From Caulochytrium protostelioides (lineage: Eukaryota; Chytridiomycota; Caulochytriomycetes; Caulochytriales; Caulochytriaceae), in contig ML014187.1 of the NCBI GenBank assembly GCA_003615045.1, positions 1 through 64,000 of the forward strand: 64,000 nucleotides of DNA. The letters are read 5' to 3'. A model generated the notes under the pieces. The model saw nothing but the letters and a program-made list of their open reading frames with translations. It was not told where the DNA came from and searched no databases. Below, one piece after another: positions 31,701 through 43,115 of this stretch. Each line of letters begins with the position of its first letter. The first letter of the stretch is position 1. Both the position numbers and the translations under genes were made by a program.

Positions 31701-32557
31701 GCCGCGGCGGGCCGTCCACGCCGATGGCATCGCCGTTGCCGTCGGGGACTGCGCCCTGGGCGCTTTGGTAGCTGACCGCAATGATGTCGAGCAAGCTCTG
31801 GGCGGCCATGTTGTGCTCCTCGGGGTCACGGTGAGGGTCAAGGTGGTCGACAAGCTGCGGGATGAAGTTTTCCTGCGAAAGCCAGTCCACGACGCCACGG
31901 CCCTCGGGCATATCCTCGCACGTGATGAGCTTGAGCGTCAGGTCCGCGATAGCTGAGCACCCAATGTGCATCAACAACTTGTCAATCACGCCGGGGATCG
32001 ATTTGATGGTGGCCAGCATCTATGAGAATCCGATTGGCGTCCGCAGGAAAAGAGAAAGCATTCAATGCGTGAGGATGGGTGAGTATGCGAGGGTATGCGA
32101 CAGCATGAGCGATGACGGGTGATCCGACTTTGCCCATTGCGATAGGTCGGCTTACCTCACCGAGATGCTTCTGCAGCAGCATGCAGTTTGCTTTGGAAAA
32201 GTAGCTGGCCAGCAACGGATTGAGCGGCGCCGGGCGGTCGAGGAAGGACCACAGGGCGACCAGCTCCTCCTTGTCGGTAATCAATGCATCGAGCAGCGCC
32301 GGCAGATCGAGAGCCAGCAGCTCGCAGCAGATGTAGGATTTGCGCAGGTCGGCGGGCGACTCGGAGGCCGGATTGACGAGCAGATGCAAGAGCCGCTGAC
32401 GCATCGCGGGGCGGCAGATCAGCTCGAGATGCTTCTCAGAGAAGTCTTTGCAGCTCTGCAACAGCGAGTCCTGCTCAAGCAAGTCATCCAGCGTCGCGTT
32501 TTCCATGACCGTGTCGGTCACCGCGGCCTGCTGGAAGCCGAAGCGCCAGAACGACAT
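28729..32557 (-). CDS. SAPS-domain regulator of Sit4/PP6 phosphatase, one intron
   Basis: Exon 1 (32557-32156) starts MSFWRFGFQQ, the classic SAPS start (animal PPP6R: MFWKFDL), and ends ANCMLLQKHLGE. A 136-nt phase-0 intron (donor GTAAGC, acceptor CATAG) leads to exon 2 (32019-28729), beginning MLATIKSIPGVIDKLLMHIGC. The product is 1230 residues. The SAPS domain covers about residues 1-730, with blocks RKSYICCELLALDLP, ENFIPQLVDHLDP and YMGHLTYIADEVCKLAD. An alanine/proline/serine-rich insert of about 110 residues (about 450-565) interrupts it, and the last 480 residues are low-complexity. SAPS proteins are the regulatory subunits of the Sit4/PP6 phosphatase, acting in cell cycle and TOR signalling. 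The frame's first GTG is not the start; the ATG follows GCCGCC. Confidence 0.93.
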
Positions 32558-34002
32558 GGCGGCCACACGTTCGTTGAGCGACCGCAGCGGGCAGAATGAG
32601 GAAACGACGCGTCCCGCAGAAGCCGCGCGCGTCGGGAAAGGGCGTGATCCACGTCAGCAGCCGCGTTCTGGTGCTCCTGAGCGAGGCGACGTGCACCAGA
32701 TGGCCGCGTTCGGCACGGGAAGGGGCGAATCTGAGAACGTCGGATCACGCGAGTCGCCGAGAAGACGGATCAGGGATGGCGCCGGTGGGATCAATGGGAC
32801 CAACGGGACGGCAGCTCATGAAAATGGGTGCACGATGATGCTTGCGACGGAAATAGCGAGCCGGGGCCGGATGGACCATCCATCAAGCAATGATGGGCAC
32901 GCGTGTCGCTGATAGGGATCCGACGTGATGACCGCCGGCGAGCCACGCAGCGCCAAGCAAGCGTCGAGACGGGGTCGATGCACTCGACGTGCTCGCAGAG
33001 CGACAATCCACGGCGCACACGAGGGAAGATGATGGGGGTTCAGTCGAACAGCGACCGAGGCATGACCGCGCGCAAGACAGCGCTTCTCCTTTCAAGCGAC
33101 CGCCACCACGTGGACGACATGGTGCATCGCCCGGAGCTGCTAAAGAACATCCATCAGATGGGCGACATCCGTCCAGCACCAAAAAAAAAAAACAGAGAGA
33201 GTCAGAGCGCGTGGGAGGTCCGCGCCATGGCGGCCACGCGATCCTGGTGGCGGTATACCGTCATCCCGTGCTCGCGGGCCCACCGGCCGACTATGCCATG
33301 GCCGTGGAGCATGGCCCGCATCGCCGGTGGCGGGGGGCAAGTGTGGCGGCGCAGGGGAAGGGAAGGGAGGTCAGCAGAGGAGGCGTGGCGAGCCTGCAGC
33401 CGCCACGACAAGGACGGCACGATGCTTGGGCGCGGTCCCGAGGCCGCCGCCGCCGCTTCCCCGACTTGAAGTCGGTCGGACGCGTCTACCCACTAGCCGG
33501 ACGGCGTGGAAAGCACTTGAGTGGAGCGCCTGCAGGCCGCTCGGCCAAGCATGGCGAAAGGGCGAGTGACGACGCACCGACGCGACCGATGGCATGGTGT
33601 CGTTTGAGAGCAAGAGCGGTTCTGATGGCTTTTTGGTCTCGCACCACGAAAATGGGGATAGCAATAATGAATGAACATGGTTGACTCACGGGGGAATATG
33701 CAAACATGGACTGCTGTGTGGCCCTGCGAAGGGTACCGAGCAGCGATGTCATCGATGGGTTCGTCATGGTGGCCCTGAGTCATGGGCTGAAGCCATCACT
33801 TCCTCATGTCATCCAGCTACGGTTGGAGCATGTTTTTATTAGCAACCTTGCCAATCAGCATCGTTTGTTTCATGTCTAAGCTTGCATTGTCAATGAAAAA
33901 AATATAAAGATATGAAGGGTCACGGCAGAACACGATCGAGGGGCCGCGCGTCGTGATGCTGGTGCCAGCATGCTCGTTGAAACCGATGCGGTGTACTGCC
34001 TC
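32558..34002. other. Intergenic region, no supported gene
   Basis: About 1.4 kb between the SAPS gene start and the thiolase stop, both on the minus strand. It contains an A12 run at about 33180 and an AT-rich end (33885-33915) fitting the thiolase 3' flank. Open frames here have no recognisable content. Confidence 0.5.
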
Positions 34003-35557
34003 TTATGACTTGACGATCTGGAGCACGACGGCGCTCGCGCCGCCGCCACCATTGCACACCGCGGCCGCGCCGAGCGACTGCTGCCGCCGGCGTAGCGCGT
34101 GGATGAGCGTCACGAGGATGCGGGCGCCCGAGCAGCCGAGCGGATGGCCGAGGGCGACAGCGCCGCCGTGCACATTGACCTGCGCCGGGTCGAGCCCCAG
34201 AATCTGGCGGTTGGCGCAGCCGACGGCCGCAAAGGCCTCATTGATCTCGAAGAGATCGATCGCCTTCCCCAGATCCGCGGCATCGACTTCCTCGAGTGCG
34301 GTCACGTGCTTGGCGGCGTGCGCGACGGCAAGCGGCAGCGCCTTGGCAGGCGTTGTGGTGAACCACTCGGGCGCCTGCTCGGCATCGGCCCAACCGGCGA
34401 GCAGCACGGCGTCCGCGCGCTGCTGCGGCGTGAGGTGCGCCTGGTAGAAGCGCTCAGAAACCAGCACGAGCGCCGCCGCGCCGTCCGACAGCGGCGACGC
34501 ATTGCCTGCCGTCACGGTAGCCGTCTTGGGGTCTTGCCCGGGCCGCAGAAATGCGGGTTTCAGCGTCGGGAACTTGTCGCGCAGCAGCTTTCCGGGTTGC
34601 TCATCCGTCGCGACCACCGTCGGCACGCCCCCGCGGCTGGGTAGCGGCACGGGCACGATCTCCGAGTCGAAGGCACCGGTCTTCTGGGCCTCCAAGGCGC
34701 GGTCGTAGGAGCGGAGCGCATCGGCGTCCTGGGCATCGCGCGTGATCTCGTACTTGCTCGCGCAGAGCTCTGCCGCGTGGCCCATCAAGTCCTGGCTGAA
34801 CGCGTCCGTCAGCCCGTCCGTCAGGATCCCGTCCTTGGTCTCGACGTGGCCATACTTGCTACCAAAGCGCTGCTGTGGCAGGTAGTATGGCGTGTTGCTC
34901 ATGCTCTCCATACCGCCCGCCACGACGACCTAGATGAACGGTGGGAAAGAAAATAAGCCAAAGTAAGTATTTGTGAGTCATACGCTTATCGTAAGCAACG
35001 ATCCACCAGTTGCGGACAAAGCATCGATCCCAGGAACTTACATCATACTGACCAATCAGCAGTTCTGAGGCCGCGAGAGTGACGGCCTTCATGCCCGAGG
35101 CACACACTTTGTTGATGCTCGTGGACACTGTCGTCGGCGCCAAACCGGCCTTGATGGCGGCGATGCGCGCTGGGTTCTGGCCCTGGTTCGCTTGCAGCAC
35201 GTTGCCCATGTAGCACGCCTGGATCTGCTCAGGCTGGACGCCCGACTTGGCCACCGCCGCTGTCCGCCCCAAAAGAAGCGCCGGACGGTGTGCCACGTGG
35301 CAGATCAAGTTCCCGCCATATCCACAGCACGCATACGAGAGCGATGCAGATGCATGTGATCGTCAGACCAGAGCGGTATAAACCATAGGTAATCGAATGA
35401 GTACATCGCTGAGGAAAGGGGTCGTCTCCGTGCGTCAAGCCAGACAAGGCTTACCGCGAATAGCGATCGCACCGAGGTCGGTTGCCGCGAGAGCCGACAG
35501 GTTGCCGCCCAGGCGGCCGAGGGGCGTGCGCTGAGCGCTCAGAATGTACACGGGCAT
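34003..35557 (-). CDS. ERG10: Acetyl-CoA acetyltransferase (acetoacetyl-CoA thiolase), two introns
   Basis: Three exons (35557-35455, 35259-35042, 34929-34003) encode about 415 residues. Introns are 195 nt (donor GTAAGC, acceptor ACAG, phase 1) and 112 nt (donor GTAAGT, acceptor CTAG, phase 0). Joins restore continuous thiolase blocks: GAIAIR-AAVAKSG and LLIGQYD-VVVAGGMESM. The nucleophile cysteine is in INKVCASGMK (about C87), the catalytic histidine in GHPLGCSG (about H369) and the second cysteine in CNGGGGAS (about C399). It condenses two acetyl-CoA molecules, the entry to sterol synthesis. There is no mitochondrial presequence or peroxisomal C-terminal signal, so it should be cytosolic. 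Start ATG at 35557 opens directly into MPVYILSAQRTPLG. Confidence 0.95.
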
Positions 35558-35942
35558 TGTGTGAACTTCGTTTAAGACGAGGGTAATCGGAGCTGTGGCC
35601 GGCGTCTTGGCGTGGCTTCTATCGCTTCTATAGCTTGAAATCGCGTAATGTAGCGGTGAGATGGGTTGATTGGGATGATGGGAGATCGTCTCGATCCGAT
35701 CAAGCGGCGGGTGTGGCGAAGAGAAGCGGTGAAGATCAACCCGCCGGTATGAATCTCACATATCTCCGTTGCTGTCGCGATGGTAAAGAGATAATCACGT
35801 CGGCACCTTGAGCACCTTTTATATTGCGATGCATGGACTCGATGCCGGCGCCTTCTCTGCACCCTGCAGCGGCGATCCAACCTCTCGATGCATGGGGTAC
35901 GTGGCGGCAATAGCTCTCGCATCGTGCGACGCACACGTACGC

Positions 35943-35963
35943 CTCTCTCTCTCTCTCTCTCTC
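35943..35963. repeat. (CT)n dinucleotide run
   Basis: About ten CT units, about 390 bp upstream of the ERG10 start. GA/CT tracts can serve as promoter elements, but here this is only a visible simple repeat. Confidence 0.85.
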
Positions 35964-36753
35964 CGTCTCCTTTTCTCTGTGCGCATGTGTGTGCATGTGC
36001 ATGCGAGGTGCTTTCGTGTTGTGGAACCTGCATTAACATCTGATGTTGATGTTGATGATAGTGGCACCGCCGCCGACGGCGCCGTCGCCATGTTTGCATC
36101 CCCGCCTCGACCATCGGCCCTCAGGTTCGCATCGATACGGATAGATGGGCTTCTTGCCCCTCCGCCAAAGCATCTGGGCCCGCCACGGGCCACCAACAAG
36201 CGAGAAGGGTGCACCGCGGCGGTGGCGGTGGCAACAGCGGCGCTCACTTGGACGGAGCAGGCCCCTAGGGACGAGGGCGAGAGACCGCATCGCCTTCTGA
36301 CGGCCGCCGCCGGCCCGAAGCCGGCAAGCCAGCCAGCGACCCAGCAAGCGTCATGTGGGCGCCGCTCCGCGCGCACGTGCTGTGGCCGCGCGGCGTCGCT
36401 CCCTTCAGTGTGTGGCGCCTGTCCTCTACGCGCGTCCTGTGACCAAGCATCGCTTTCTTGGTATGAACACTCCACGGAAACCGACGGATGCGCCGACTTC
36501 CACATGCGCCTTGGCTATCACTCTTGGCATTGTTTGAAACTGTCACCACCCGAGTGATGATATTGAGGGTCTTGAAGGCACTGTTCACGCCGCATCGTAT
36601 TCTTATCTCCGCCACCGCCCCCTTCCGGCTTCCTCGCCGCGTCAACGGCCACGGCCCTCCTGCTGATTAGACGCCTCCACCTGTTGTTACCTCCTCGTAC
36701 ATTGGGACTCTGCTCCCATTGATACTCTGCCACCGACGGGGTCTGTCTCCGTT

Positions 36754-36785
36754 CATCAGCCCATCAGCCCATCAGCCCATCAGCC
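36754..36785. repeat. 8-bp tandem repeat, four copies
   Basis: CATCAGCC is repeated four times perfectly, 160-190 bp upstream of the KH-domain gene's start codon. It may be promoter or 5' leader. Confidence 0.85.
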
Positions 36786-36944
36786 ATTCGGCTATTCAGC
36801 TCTTCAGTGCTGATCAGGGTCCTAGCGGACATTCTCGTGGTTGATCGCAGCGGCCAGTGGACGACGTCGGAACGGCGGCCACGTGGAGACACCAGGTAGC
36901 AGCCAAGGGGGCATCGACCCGCGCGGCCGGTGCGACCCAGAAGC

Positions 36945-38985
36945 ATGGCCGACTTCCAAGCGGCTCTCGAGAAGGCGAAGGCCATTGCCGCCAAGCTCGC
37001 CGCCAACCAGCAAGCCGGTACGTGACGCGCGCGTATGCGCTATCGCATCCGCCCGCCAAGGTCTACGCCATGCGTTCAGCGCTGGTGTTGATCCATGGGT
37101 CTCGACCACGCATGAGCAGCTTTTTACTGATGATCGGATATAGCGACAAAGAAAGTTTCGTTCATGCAACTCACCCTGGTCTCGCTACTTTATGAGTCTG
37201 TTTGATTGACTGACCGGCTATCGTACTCAACACGCAGCGCATGCCGCCCCGCCCGACCACGCGGCCCCGCCCTCGGCCGACCCGACCCGCGGGTATGGCC
37301 GCGTCAATGTCGGGCCTGGACCCGGCCCGGGCGGGCCCCCACCCCCAACGAGCGGGTATGAACACATGGATCGCCAGACCGCGATGCAGCAGTCGAATCG
37401 GCTCGCGCAGCTCGGCTTCTCGGGCGCCTTCACCACGGGCAAACCCGGATTCAACCCGGCCGACGTTGGTGCCGGTCCTGGGCTGGGCGGCGGCGGCCCG
37501 CGACCCATGGGCGCCGTCCTGTCGACGCTGTTCATCCCGACGCCGCTGGCCGGCCTCGTGATCGGCCGCGGCGGCGAGAACCTCCGCCGCATCGAGCAGA
37601 CCTACCAGGTCCGCGTCCAAATCATCCCGGGCCCGCCGGGCGAAACCGAACGCCAGACCAAGATCAGCGGCAACGACCAGGCCGCCGTCGACGCCGCCAA
37701 GGAGCAGATTCTCGAGATTATGGAGCGCGCCAACAAACCGCCGCCGGGCCGCGGTGGCCCGTCAAGTGGCGGGCCCGACGACCGCCCGCCGCCCTTCGGC
37801 CGTGATCGCGACCGCGATGGCGGCGACCGCGGCGGCCGGCCGCCCTCGGGATGGGGCGACCGCGATCGCGATCGTGACCGCCATGCCTCCCGCGCGACCG
37901 TCCAAGTGCCGAACAATAAGGTCGGGATGATCATCGGCCACCGCGGCGAAACCGTCAACGCCCTTCAGGAGCAGAGCGGCGCGCGCGTCAACATCACTCC
38001 CGACTCGCAGACCGACCGCGACGCTAACGTGCGCACGATCACGCTAGTCGGCACCGACGAGGCCATCGAGACGGCCAAGCGGCTGATCGCCGAGCTTGTC
38101 AATTATCAGCCCACGATGCGCGACGACAGTATGAACCCAAGCCACCACCACCATCACCACAATGGGCCGCCGCCGCCGTCCGCAGGGCCGATGGAGATGG
38201 ACCCGATGCGTGCTTCCCGCATGACCGGCGGGCCGCCGCCGCCGCCGTCCCATGGCCCCGGCTTCATGCCGCCACCGCCGATGCCGCCGAGCGGACGCCC
38301 CGGTCATGGAGGACTGCGACACCCACCGGTTCCCGGGCTACCGCCGCCGCCGCCGATGCCCATGGCCATGCCGCCGCCGCCGCCGGGCATGCCGATCCCC
38401 CCGCCTGGCGTCCCGCCGTTTGTCGGGATGCCGATGCCCGGGCTGCCGCCGCCGCCAATGCCGCCCATGTCGATGCCACCCATTCCCATGCCGCCGATGC
38501 CCATGCCGCCGCGGGAGGCGCCGCCGCACACGGAGACGATGCATATCCCTGACGAGCGCGTAGGCGTCGTGATTGGTAAGGGCGGTGAGACGATCAAGCA
38601 GATCCAGTCGGCGTCGCATGCGAAAGTGATGATCGACCCGCAACCAGACCGCGACGGCCAGCGGCAGGTCACGCTCGTGGGCACGCCCGAGTCCGTCGAG
38701 CACGCGCGCCAGCTCATTATGGACAAGGTGTCGGGGCGCAAGACCACGAACGACTTCAAGTACTCGCAGCAGCAGCAGCAAGCCCGCCAAGAAGAGTATA
38801 ACCAGGCCGCCATCCTCGCACAGAACGAGCTGACACAGCTCGGGTGGCACTGGGACTCGGCGCGCATGACGTACACTGGGCCGCGAGGCGAAGTCTACGA
38901 CTACTCGCCCCTCATCCTCGCCGGCTTTGACTTCTCGCCGTACTATTCCCGCGTCACCTTGGACGACGACGCCAAAACCAAGTAA
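36945..38985 (+). CDS. Three-KH-domain nucleic-acid-binding protein, FUBP/KSRP-like, one intron
   Basis: Exon 1 (36945-37017) encodes MADFQAALEKAKAIAAKLAA, resembling the helix at the start of animal FUBP proteins (ALQRARQIAAKI). A 220-nt phase-1 intron (donor GTACGT, acceptor ACGCAG) leads to exon 2 (37238-38985), giving 606 residues. KH domains lie at about 118-180, 243-310 and 456-520, each with an intact GxxG loop: VIGRGGEN, IIGHRGET and VIGKGGET. Linkers are arginine/aspartate-rich (RDRDRD near 195-235) and then proline/methionine-rich with a short histidine run. The C-terminus lacks the tyrosine motifs of animal FUBP transactivation domains. Such proteins bind single-stranded DNA or AU-rich RNA in transcription, splicing or decay; the target is unknown. 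Confidence 0.9.
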
Positions 38986-39809
38986 TTCGGGCAGCAAGCC
39001 TTTGGCCTTGGCCTTGTTCGTGCTGGGTCGGGTTGGGCCATCCCACGTTGGGCCATTCCGAGCCGCCCCGCGCTGAGTTATACGGCGCTGGGTCATCCCG
39101 CGCCACGCAGTGCCGCGCTATACCGCGCCACGGCAACAAATATTCATCCCGCTGCTCGTCGTGGCGGCGGCCCTCGGCCAGCAAGCACTCCAATCTAAAA
39201 GCGTCGTGAAACACGTGGCGCACGATCGAAATAGCCGGTCGACGCAGCAAATTTCTTTCTCCGGGCTGGATTCTCGGACCGCGGTTATCCACCGCTCGGG
39301 GCGCCCGCTAATAATAGGAATCGACACCATCAAGAGGGTGACACAGCGGAACGCGATACCGCTGTATAAAAGAGCGGGCTGGGGGAACGATGTCTGTCGG
39401 GATGTCTGTCGGATGGGGAGGGGGATGGCCAAGGAGGGGTCTGAAAACACCGAGGGTAGGTTCTTCAGGAACGTTTTCACCTCGGCCCTCTGCGATCGCC
39501 CCCCAGACTTGGTACAACGGTCTGAACCTGTATCCATCCGTGGGAGTGTGTATGTGTATACCACCTCACCTCCCTTTGTAACATTATTAGCGCCTTCTGT
39601 CACTGTCACTGTAAGTCACCGCTCTCTGATCGTATGATTTTTTGTGGTTTGCTAAGGCAATAAAAAATAACTCACCTCCGCTCTCGTCGGCATATTTAAT
39701 ATTTCACGCCGCGCTCGCAACCATTGCTAGTCGTATCCTTTTCCTGCTTTTTCATCTCGATCAAGTCGTTTTCAGCTTCCCACCGTTTGGCCAGGTCACC
39801 GCCAGCACG
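38986..39809. other. Intergenic region between two plus-strand genes
   Basis: An 824-bp gap whose GC content falls toward the LIM gene (AT-rich near 39640-39710, a likely promoter/5' leader). Degenerate GTTGGGCCAT units occur near 39029-39060 and GATGTCTGTCGG is repeated at about 39389 and 39401. No gene is seen. Confidence 0.5.
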
Positions 39810-41216
39810 ATGCCGGAGCGCCGGACCACGACGGGCCGCCGTCAGCGCACCGATGAATCACAACCCATCAGTCTGTATGGTATCGTCACGCAATACTGCA
39901 AGTCCGTGCACGAAGACGAGCTCGACAAGCACTCTCTGTTCAGCCAGTACAGCCAGTACAGTGACGATTCAATTTATTCGTCATCGGTGTCGGCCTCATC
40001 GAACGCCTCTTACCACTCTGACTACACCCCCTCGGTTTCATCGAAGCATGCGCAATCTGCGGCCCCCGCTGAGTCGCGCCGCCACCACGACCACGACCAC
40101 GACCACGACCACGGACAGGGCCACGATCACGGCCATAGCCACAGCCACCACCACCCCGAAAGCACCCATCATGATACACCGGTCGACGGAACAGCAACAC
40201 CGCTCCCGGACAGCGCGGAGGATGAGCTGGCCCGGGAGATGAGCGAGACCACGCTCAACGCGCAGGACCGCCCGCTGCTGGACCAGTGTGCGAAGTGCGA
40301 GCAAGACGTGCTCGTTCAGGCCGAAGCCTACCTGATCACGGAGTTTGACGCCGTCTTTCACATCAGCTGCTTTGTCTGCGAGATGTGTGGGAGCTCGTTC
40401 AGCCAGGCATCGCCGTTCGTGCCGTGGAACGGCCGGCCGTACTGCCAGGGCTGCCATGCCATGTATATGACCCCCAAGTCCGATGCCGTGACGGTCGGCG
40501 CCGACATGGAGGCGCCTCTCCACGACGCCGCCTCCGATACCAGCTCTGCACCCGTTGTCGCCGACGAGCCGCCCGCCATCCTCAGCAAAATGCATTCCGT
40601 CTGCGCCGCGTGCCACGAGCCCATCCGGTTCAACGACCCGGAGGGCCCTGAACTCATGGCACTTGGCAAACATTGGCATGCGCGGCACCTCGCGTGCTGC
40701 ATCTGCGGCGACGTGATGATTCGCGACCTTGCCAACGGCCGCGCGCGGCCCGTTCCGCATCTGGAATATGAGGGCCGCGTCTATTGCCAGACTGATTTCC
40801 CAACGACGCCGCAGCCTCAGTGCGCGCGGTGCGGCGAGGGCGTGTCGGCGGACTCGGTGGCGGCGATCGGCAAGGTATGGCACCGCCGCTGCTTTACCTG
40901 TGTCGACTGTGACTGCGCCTTCCCGAGCAAGACCTTCTATGTTTCGGACGGGCAACCTACGTGCCGCCGCGACTTCCATATTCACAACGGCAGCATCTGC
41001 GGCACGTGCGACGAGCCCATCGAGGGGCCATGCGCCCATATCCCTGATCTGAAGGCGCGTTTCCACCCGGAGTGCTTCTGCTGTGTCGAGTGCTCGAAAC
41101 CGCTGGAATCGACGTACTTCAAGTACAAAGGCATGCCTTACTGTGAAATGGATATGCGCCGCTTGTACAAATCGCGCAAGTATGCCCGCTACGAGGGCGG
41201 CGGCCAGGCCGACTAA
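39810..41216 (+). CDS. Four-LIM-domain protein, paxillin-like
   Basis: From the ATG at 39810 the protein is 468 residues. The tyrosine- and serine-rich N-terminus (SLYGIVTQYCKS, SQYSQYSDDSIYSSS) resembles disordered tails of fungal paxillin-like proteins, and is followed by a histidine/aspartate repeat (about 90-119). LIM domains lie at about 159-222, 263-330, 337-395 and 397-450, each with the paired CxxC...HxxC and CxxC...CxxC/D zinc sites, e.g. CAKCEQ with HISCFVC, and CGTCDE with HPECFCC. LIM2 is longer than usual through a loop before its second finger. These proteins tether actin, septin or Rho regulators; yeast Pxl1 and Rga proteins are the nearest familiar relatives, but no RhoGAP domain is present. 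The frame's earlier TTG is not the start. Confidence 0.87.
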   Translation: MPERRTTTGRRQRTDESQPISLYGIVTQYCKSVHEDELDKHSLFSQYSQYSDDSIYSSSVSASSNASYHSDYTPSVSSKHAQSAAPAESRRHHDHDHDHDHGQGHDHGHSHSHHHPESTHHDTPVDGTATPLPDSAEDELAREMSETTLNAQDRPLLDQCAKCEQDVLVQAEAYLITEFDAVFHISCFVCEMCGSSFSQASPFVPWNGRPYCQGCHAMYMTPKSDAVTVGADMEAPLHDAASDTSSAPVVADEPPAILSKMHSVCAACHEPIRFNDPEGPELMALGKHWHARHLACCICGDVMIRDLANGRARPVPHLEYEGRVYCQTDFPTTPQPQCARCGEGVSADSVAAIGKVWHRRCFTCVDCDCAFPSKTFYVSDGQPTCRRDFHIHNGSICGTCDEPIEGPCAHIPDLKARFHPECFCCVECSKPLESTYFKYKGMPYCEMDMRRLYKSRKYARYEGGGQAD

Positions 41217-42577
41217 ATCGAGCTTGTGACCGCGGTCAAGCGCCAGAGTCCGCTCATGGCTGATCTGCTTCCTTCGGCGACGCCCCAAATTCGTGGCATC
41301 CTGCAGCCGTGAGCTATAAACTATGGGCGTTGTTGAAGGCATCATACGCCAATTTTTTTTCTTCGCCGCACGGCATGACATAGATACTGTTTTCATTTAC
41401 TCGTGATCCTGGTCAGGTCAACGTCTGGCAGAGGCGATGATATGCATTTTTTTTCTTCATCGCCATAGATGTCAGGCGGTTTTATCCTGGCCCAGCCGAG
41501 TTCTTTTTACCCTATTCCCCTTGATGGCATATGTAAATCTAAGAACATAGAGGCTCTTCCTTGAAACGACCCGCACGAGCACCATGCCCCCCTGGTGCCC
41601 CAGAGGAATCCCCAAGAAAGCAGTCCGCATTCGATTTATCGCTGGATGAGCTTGCCGATCAGGGTCTACATTTTGGCTTACCCCGAGATGCGACACACCG
41701 CTGTCGGCCTGACCAGCGAGGCTAGGCAGCGTTGGACGTTCAACGCGAGATTGAGACTGCAATTCACAACCTTCACAACCTTCACAACTCTCACAGCCTT
41801 GGAATCACACCATCAAGATCAACTGGGCAAACACGCGCTGCTTGCCACCGTAAAGGCGCTGGCGTGCCTAGCACGGCTCTAGGTAATCGGTCCACGGCGG
41901 CTCATACGTGGCGAGCCACACCTCCAGAAATCGGAGGTGCGCTGCGAACGCTGTGTCTTTCATGCTGACCTCCGACAACTACTGCAGCGACTGTCGAAGA
42001 TCGCGCTAACAAGTCTACGGCGCTTTTTGGGCTGCTTTGATACCGGCTTCCACACAGTACTACTTTCGGGTCGGTTTCCAGCTGACGACCTGGCCGTCGG
42101 ACCATAACCATAAAGAAAGTCCATGACCATAAAGAAAATGTTGGCTTGGCCCCGGTCGTTTTCAAGGATGCCGTGCTCGTCCAAGCTGCCTGCAAAAAGG
42201 CTTTCTGTTTCGCATGGGGTATTGCGGCAGGCGGAACCCCGATCTGAAACGCAACACGGCGCCATGTGCCTTCATCATGGGCTCAGGGCCAGGCTGGAAG
42301 CCCAACGTGAACGATACGCCGGCGTCGCTTCCCGACTCGCGGTGGTCCGCCAGGATACGGCGGCTGTGGCTGCCGTGGGTGGATCCTGGTTCCACTCCCC
42401 CTGGTCGGTCCGCCTGATCTTACCAGCCCCTACTCAGAAATTTCTCGCGCGTTGTCGATCGTGAATTGCCATGGCCCCTGACTCGCGTATGGACAAGCTT
42501 GCGCAAAGAGGTTCTCAACAGGAAATTATTCACTAACTACACGTGCATCGTGATGCGGGAGAAAGAACCCAAGCGGC
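41217..42577. other. Convergent intergenic region
   Basis: About 1.36 kb between the LIM and C2 stop codons, with lower GC and T-runs (near 41350 and 41448) typical of 3' flanks. ACCATAAAGAAA is repeated at about 42106 and 42127. No frame shows a recognised protein. Confidence 0.5.
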
Positions 42578-43115
42578 TCAGTATTGGGGCAAAAACTGAA
42601 TGCGGACGTTAACGCGGCCGCCACTGCGGATGATGTGGCGCTTCAACTCGACGACATAGTCAACCTCCTGGCCGGGCCGGGAAAAGAGCTCGCGGATATC
42701 GAGCTTGCCCTTGCCAAGCTTGTCGTCATGGATCAGATCCTTGTCCTTGCACTCGACGTAAAGCACGTGCTGGTCGCCGTTGAGGAAAAACTGGAAGGTC
42801 TCGTTGAACACGGGATTCAATGTGCCACTTTTCGTGGTCGATTGCTGGTATTGGTTCGAGTCGACTGACAGGCGGACGTACGGGTCGGACTACCAAATGA
42901 TGATCAGAAATCAGTATACCAGACAAACATACATGTCAGGTGAGTCAAGACGGCTGCTCGCGAGATCCTGCAGGTATGGCGGAGGTTTCATTCCCCGAGA
43001 TCACAATTAGGACCGAGGCAGAGATTCACTGCTCAACACGTACCTTGTTGCCAATGCCGTCGCTATCGGTCAGACCGGAGGCCGAGATGAGCTTCACGTT
43101 GAGAACGCCGCGCAT
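42578..43115 (-). CDS. Small single-C2-domain protein, one intron
   Basis: Exon 1 (43115-43044) encodes MRGVLNVKLISASGLTDSDG; a 154-nt phase-0 intron (donor GTACGT, acceptor GTAG) joins it to exon 2 (42889-42578), giving 127 residues, nearly all one C2 domain. The join restores GIGNK-SDPYVRL, the usual first calcium loop. Likely calcium ligands are Asp near 19/20 and 26 and the DKDLIHDD cluster (about 73-80), so calcium-dependent membrane binding is plausible. Proteins of this size and layout occur in plants and fungi as free C2 domains with diverse roles; the specific function is unknown. Confidence 0.88.

Larger units (their letters stand above)
35558..36944. other. Divergent intergenic region
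   Basis: About 1.4 kb between the starts of ERG10 and the KH gene. It contains a (CT)n tract (about 35943-35963) and a tandem repeat (36754-36785). Frames on both strands are low-complexity readings with no domain. Confidence 0.5.

Noticed and set aside
39642-39809. N-terminal extension of the LIM protein
   Set aside because: The frame opens with TTG in AT-rich leader-like DNA; the ATG at 39810 starts the gene-like codon use.
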